The position numbers and the translations under genes were made by a program. A stretch of DNA of 8,700 bases, taken from contig CAMCFM010000146.1 in the NCBI GenBank assembly GCA_945874095.1, positions 1 to 8,700 on the forward strand, in the 5' to 3' direction. Below, in pieces: positions 6,810 to 8,700 of the stretch. This DNA comes from Candidatus Kuenenia stuttgartensis. GTDB lineage: Bacteria > Planctomycetota > Planctomycetia > Isosphaerales > Isosphaeraceae. The first letter of the stretch is position 1. The number at the start of each line of letters is the position of its first letter. The notes under the pieces are model-generated. The model ran no database searches. It was not told the origin of the DNA and saw only the letters and a list, made by a program, of their open reading frames with translations.

Positions 6810-8354
6810 ATGAGTGCAAATCAATCTCCGTGGCATCGTTCTGGATCAAGGCTCGAAGATCTTTCCAGCGCAATTTCGCGACGCGATTTGCTACGGAATA
6901 CAGGTGGAGGCCTGGGCGCAATTGCATTGGCCATGATGGCGACCGAGAACGAAACCAGATCAGCAAGTGTTGAATCGAATCCAATTGCAACACCGGGAAT
7001 TTTGAAGGGCGTTTTGCACCACCCTCCGAAGGCGACCCGGGTGATCGAACTCTTCATGGCCGGGGCCGCCAGCCACTTGGATCTGTTTGATTATAAGCCG
7101 GAATTGCAGCGCCGAAATGGTCAGCAATCGAATTTTGGTGAGTCGGTTGAGGCGTTTCAAAACGGGCTTGGCCCCTGGCTCGCACCGATCTGGAAATTTG
7201 GTCAATATGGCCAGTCTGGACAGTATTTATCGGAAGCTGTGTCAGCGTTTGCTCCAGTTGCTGATGAAATGACATTTATCCATAACATGGTGGGCAAGAC
7301 TGGAATTCACAGTCAGGCCACCTTGTTGCAAACCACAGGGTTTTCGCTCCCGGGATTTCCGTCTGCCGGCTCTTGGATCAGTTATGGTCTGGGCAGTATG
7401 AACGATAATCTGCCGACTTTTGTTGTCATGCCTGATCATCGCGGACTGGCATCAAATGGAACAAAAAACTGGGACTCCGGATTTTTGCCTGGCCAGTATT
7501 CCGGTACAGTCGCCTATCCTGGCCAGCCTAATCCGATTGCAAACCTTCAGGCTGATGAGCGATATCGTGGTCATTTTTCAGCAGATTCCGAAGCGGAAGC
7601 CATGCAATTGATGGCCCATCTCAATCGAACCCATGCCGCCCAGCGTACAGAAGATAGCCGATTGGATGCCCGAATCCGTGGTTACGAACTCGCCGCCCGA
7701 ATGCAACTTGCCGCCCCTGAAGCGCTCGATTTATCCAAAGAGCCTCAGCATGTGTTGAAACTCTATGGACTTGATCATATCCCTAATACTTATCCCACCG
7801 AGATTAATGCACTTGAAGAGACTCAGGTTTTTTCGCGTAAGTGCCTGACGGCTCGTCGTCTGATTGAACGTGGAGTTCGGTTTGTACAAATCTGGTCAGG
7901 AAATGACAACGGATTCCCCCGGCGAAATTGGGATAGTCACGAGGATGTCAAACGCGATCACGGCCCGCTCGCCCGCGGTATGGCCCACGGCGCTTCAGCA
8001 CTGATTCAAGACCTCAAACAGAGAGGCTTGCTGGACGATACGATCGTTCTCTGGTCTACAGAATTTGGCCGGATGCCGTCCAGTCAGGGTGGCTTGGGGC
8101 GAGATCACAACCCTTATTGTTTCACCACCTGGATGGCTGGCGGTGGTATTAAAGGAGGGCTGAAGTATGGCCCAAGTGATGATTTTGGCTATAAACCAGC
8201 CGATCGTGATAAACCGACCATGATTTACGATGTCCATGCCACGTTATTGCATTTGCTTGGCATTGATCATAAAAAACTGACTGTTCGAAATAATGGAATT
8301 GATCGCCGACTGACCGATGTGCATGGTCATGTTATTAAAGAGATTCTGGCGTAA
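6810..8354 (+). CDS. DUF1501 protein with twin-arginine signal
   Basis: This is a DUF1501-family protein of 514 residues, a family related to the alkaline phosphatase/sulfatase fold and abundant in planctomycetes. The N-terminus carries a Tat-type signal: SRRDLLR (23-29) followed by a weakly hydrophobic GGGLGAIALAMMA segment (32-44). This suggests export in folded form, perhaps with bound metal. Family landmarks are the KATRVIELFMAGAASHLDLFDYK segment (74-96), GVRFVQIWSG (355-364), NWDSHEDVKRDHG (373-385), LWSTEFGRMP (414-423), GRDHNPYCFTTWMAGGGIKGG (430-450), and RLTDVHGHVIKEIL at the C-terminus. The several His/Asp residues in these blocks are candidate metal or catalytic ligands, by family analogy only. 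It starts 35 nt after the cytochrome-type gene, without a terminator between, so the two are probably co-transcribed. AAAGAG at 6796-6801 is a modest ribosome binding site. This pairing recurs widely in planctomycetes; the substrate is unknown. Confidence 0.95.
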   Translation: MSANQSPWHRSGSRLEDLSSAISRRDLLRNTGGGLGAIALAMMATENETRSASVESNPIATPGILKGVLHHPPKATRVIELFMAGAASHLDLFDYKPELQRRNGQQSNFGESVEAFQNGLGPWLAPIWKFGQYGQSGQYLSEAVSAFAPVADEMTFIHNMVGKTGIHSQATLLQTTGFSLPGFPSAGSWISYGLGSMNDNLPTFVVMPDHRGLASNGTKNWDSGFLPGQYSGTVAYPGQPNPIANLQADERYRGHFSADSEAEAMQLMAHLNRTHAAQRTEDSRLDARIRGYELAARMQLAAPEALDLSKEPQHVLKLYGLDHIPNTYPTEINALEETQVFSRKCLTARRLIERGVRFVQIWSGNDNGFPRRNWDSHEDVKRDHGPLARGMAHGASALIQDLKQRGLLDDTIVLWSTEFGRMPSSQGGLGRDHNPYCFTTWMAGGGIKGGLKYGPSDDFGYKPADRDKPTMIYDVHATLLHLLGIDHKKLTVRNNGIDRRLTDVHGHVIKEILA

Positions 8355-8389
8355 TCGCTGGATTCCATCATCAAATCAAATAAATAGAA

Positions 8390-8423
8390 GGACTCCCCAC
8401 TTCAGAAATAAAGAGGAGAGTCC
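8390..8423 (-). terminator. Hairpin between convergent genes, probably terminating the minus-strand gene
   Basis: GGACTCCCC (8390-8398) pairs with GGAGAGTCC (8415-8423), 8 of 9 positions (mismatch 8396/8417), around a 16-nt loop. Read leftward, the hairpin is followed by a T-rich tail (TTCTATTTATTTGATTT, complement of 8373-8389). This fits an intrinsic terminator for the gene ending at 8459. Read rightward, the tail is poor (ATAAGATCAG), but the stem may also slow transcripts of the DUF1501 gene. Confidence 0.6.
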
Positions 8424-8458
8424 ATAAGATCAGGGTACTTCTTGGGAATCTGCCAGGA

Positions 8459-8700
8459 TCAATATTGACCGCGGTTGTATGGGTTCCAGATCGGTGAACC
8501 TTGGCTTGGGTCGTACCACCAGAACGAATTCCAGCCGAAAAACTGCTGACGATTTGGCCCAACGGTGGCGTAATTGATCGGTGCTGGAGGCTGGCTTACG
8601 CCGGCTGGCCAGGTACCGGCAGATGTCACTGTTTTGGCCGACAAAACTGGCTCAGCGGCATAACCATTAAAAGCAGGTGCCGATGCTGGGCGAGCTGCCA
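8459..8700 (-). CDS. Unrecognised Pro/Ala- and aromatic-rich protein, C-terminal part only
   Basis: A minus-strand frame is open from the window end (8700) to a TGA at 8459-8461, giving at least 80 codons. The gene begins outside the window; the TTG at 8642-8644 is only an internal codon, since the frame continues upstream. The visible part starts with an Ala/Pro-rich stretch (AARPASAPAFNGYAAEPV), passes a second Pro-rich piece (VSQPPAPINYATVGPN) and ends with an aromatic cluster, FFGWNSFWWYDP, then WNPYNRGQY. I recognise no domain. The composition resembles small secreted or surface proteins of planctomycetes, but the N-terminus that would show a signal peptide is not visible. Support comes from the open frame to the edge, the non-random composition and the terminator-like hairpin just after the stop. 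It converges on the DUF1501 gene with about 104 nt between stops. Confidence 0.6.
   Translation of the reverse strand, partial: AARPASAPAFNGYAAEPVLSAKTVTSAGTWPAGVSQPPAPINYATVGPNRQQFFGWNSFWWYDPSQGSPIWNPYNRGQY

Noticed and set aside
7995..8237. Minus-strand 80-codon frame within the DUF1501 gene
   Set aside because: It lies opposite the most conserved DUF1501 motifs, so the coding signal belongs to the plus strand.
1..8700. Defence system, prophage, insertion sequence, tRNA or rRNA
   Set aside because: No transposase, integrase, terminal repeats, tRNA-like cloverleaf or rRNA segments were seen. The genes are housekeeping plus a common planctomycete exported pair.

Overview
The window looks like a chromosomal segment of a planctomycete (phylum Planctomycetota, probably Planctomycetaceae-like, moderate GC by eye). 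The strongest reason is the pair of large exported proteins in the second half: a PSCyt1/DUF1549(PSCyt2)/DUF1553(PSD1) cytochrome-type protein followed by a DUF1501 protein. This combination is greatly expanded in Planctomycetota and related phyla. The first half is a conserved translation cluster whose sequences fit the same origin.

Layout. (1) Positions 1-3575 on the + strand hold rpsB (5' end missing), tsf, pyrH and frr: ribosomal protein S2, elongation factor Ts, UMP kinase and ribosome recycling factor. The order is the classic bacterial one, but the genes are separated by 127-279 nt gaps instead of being tightly packed. These gaps hold structure: up to three hairpins between rpsB and tsf, a very clear intrinsic terminator between tsf and pyrH, and a spaced inverted repeat before frr. 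S2 carries an unusual C-terminal tail of about 97 residues, made of an Arg/Asp/Gly block, a GGGGNQ repeat and an Ala-Pro-Glu repeat. (2) A terminator at 3624-3660 closes the translation cluster. A good sigma70-like promoter (TTGCGA, 17 nt, GATAAT) follows at once and opens the next unit. (3) Positions 3739-8354 on the + strand hold the two-gene exported unit, with a 35-nt gap. The first product has a Sec-type signal peptide and two CxxCH haem-binding motifs; the second has a Tat-type twin-arginine signal. (4) A hairpin at 8390-8423, with a T-rich tail when read leftward, separates this unit from a convergent minus-strand gene. That gene is cut by the window end and encodes the C-terminus of an unrecognised Pro/Ala- and aromatic-rich protein.

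How it works together: rpsB, tsf, pyrH and frr serve protein synthesis and pyrimidine nucleotide supply. The exported pair probably acts together outside the cytoplasm, but I know of no established biochemical role for these families. I see no mobile element, tRNA, rRNA, CRISPR array or defence system. The most unusual points are the S2 tail and the alternative RNA pairings between rpsB and tsf; the rest is ordinary for this group.
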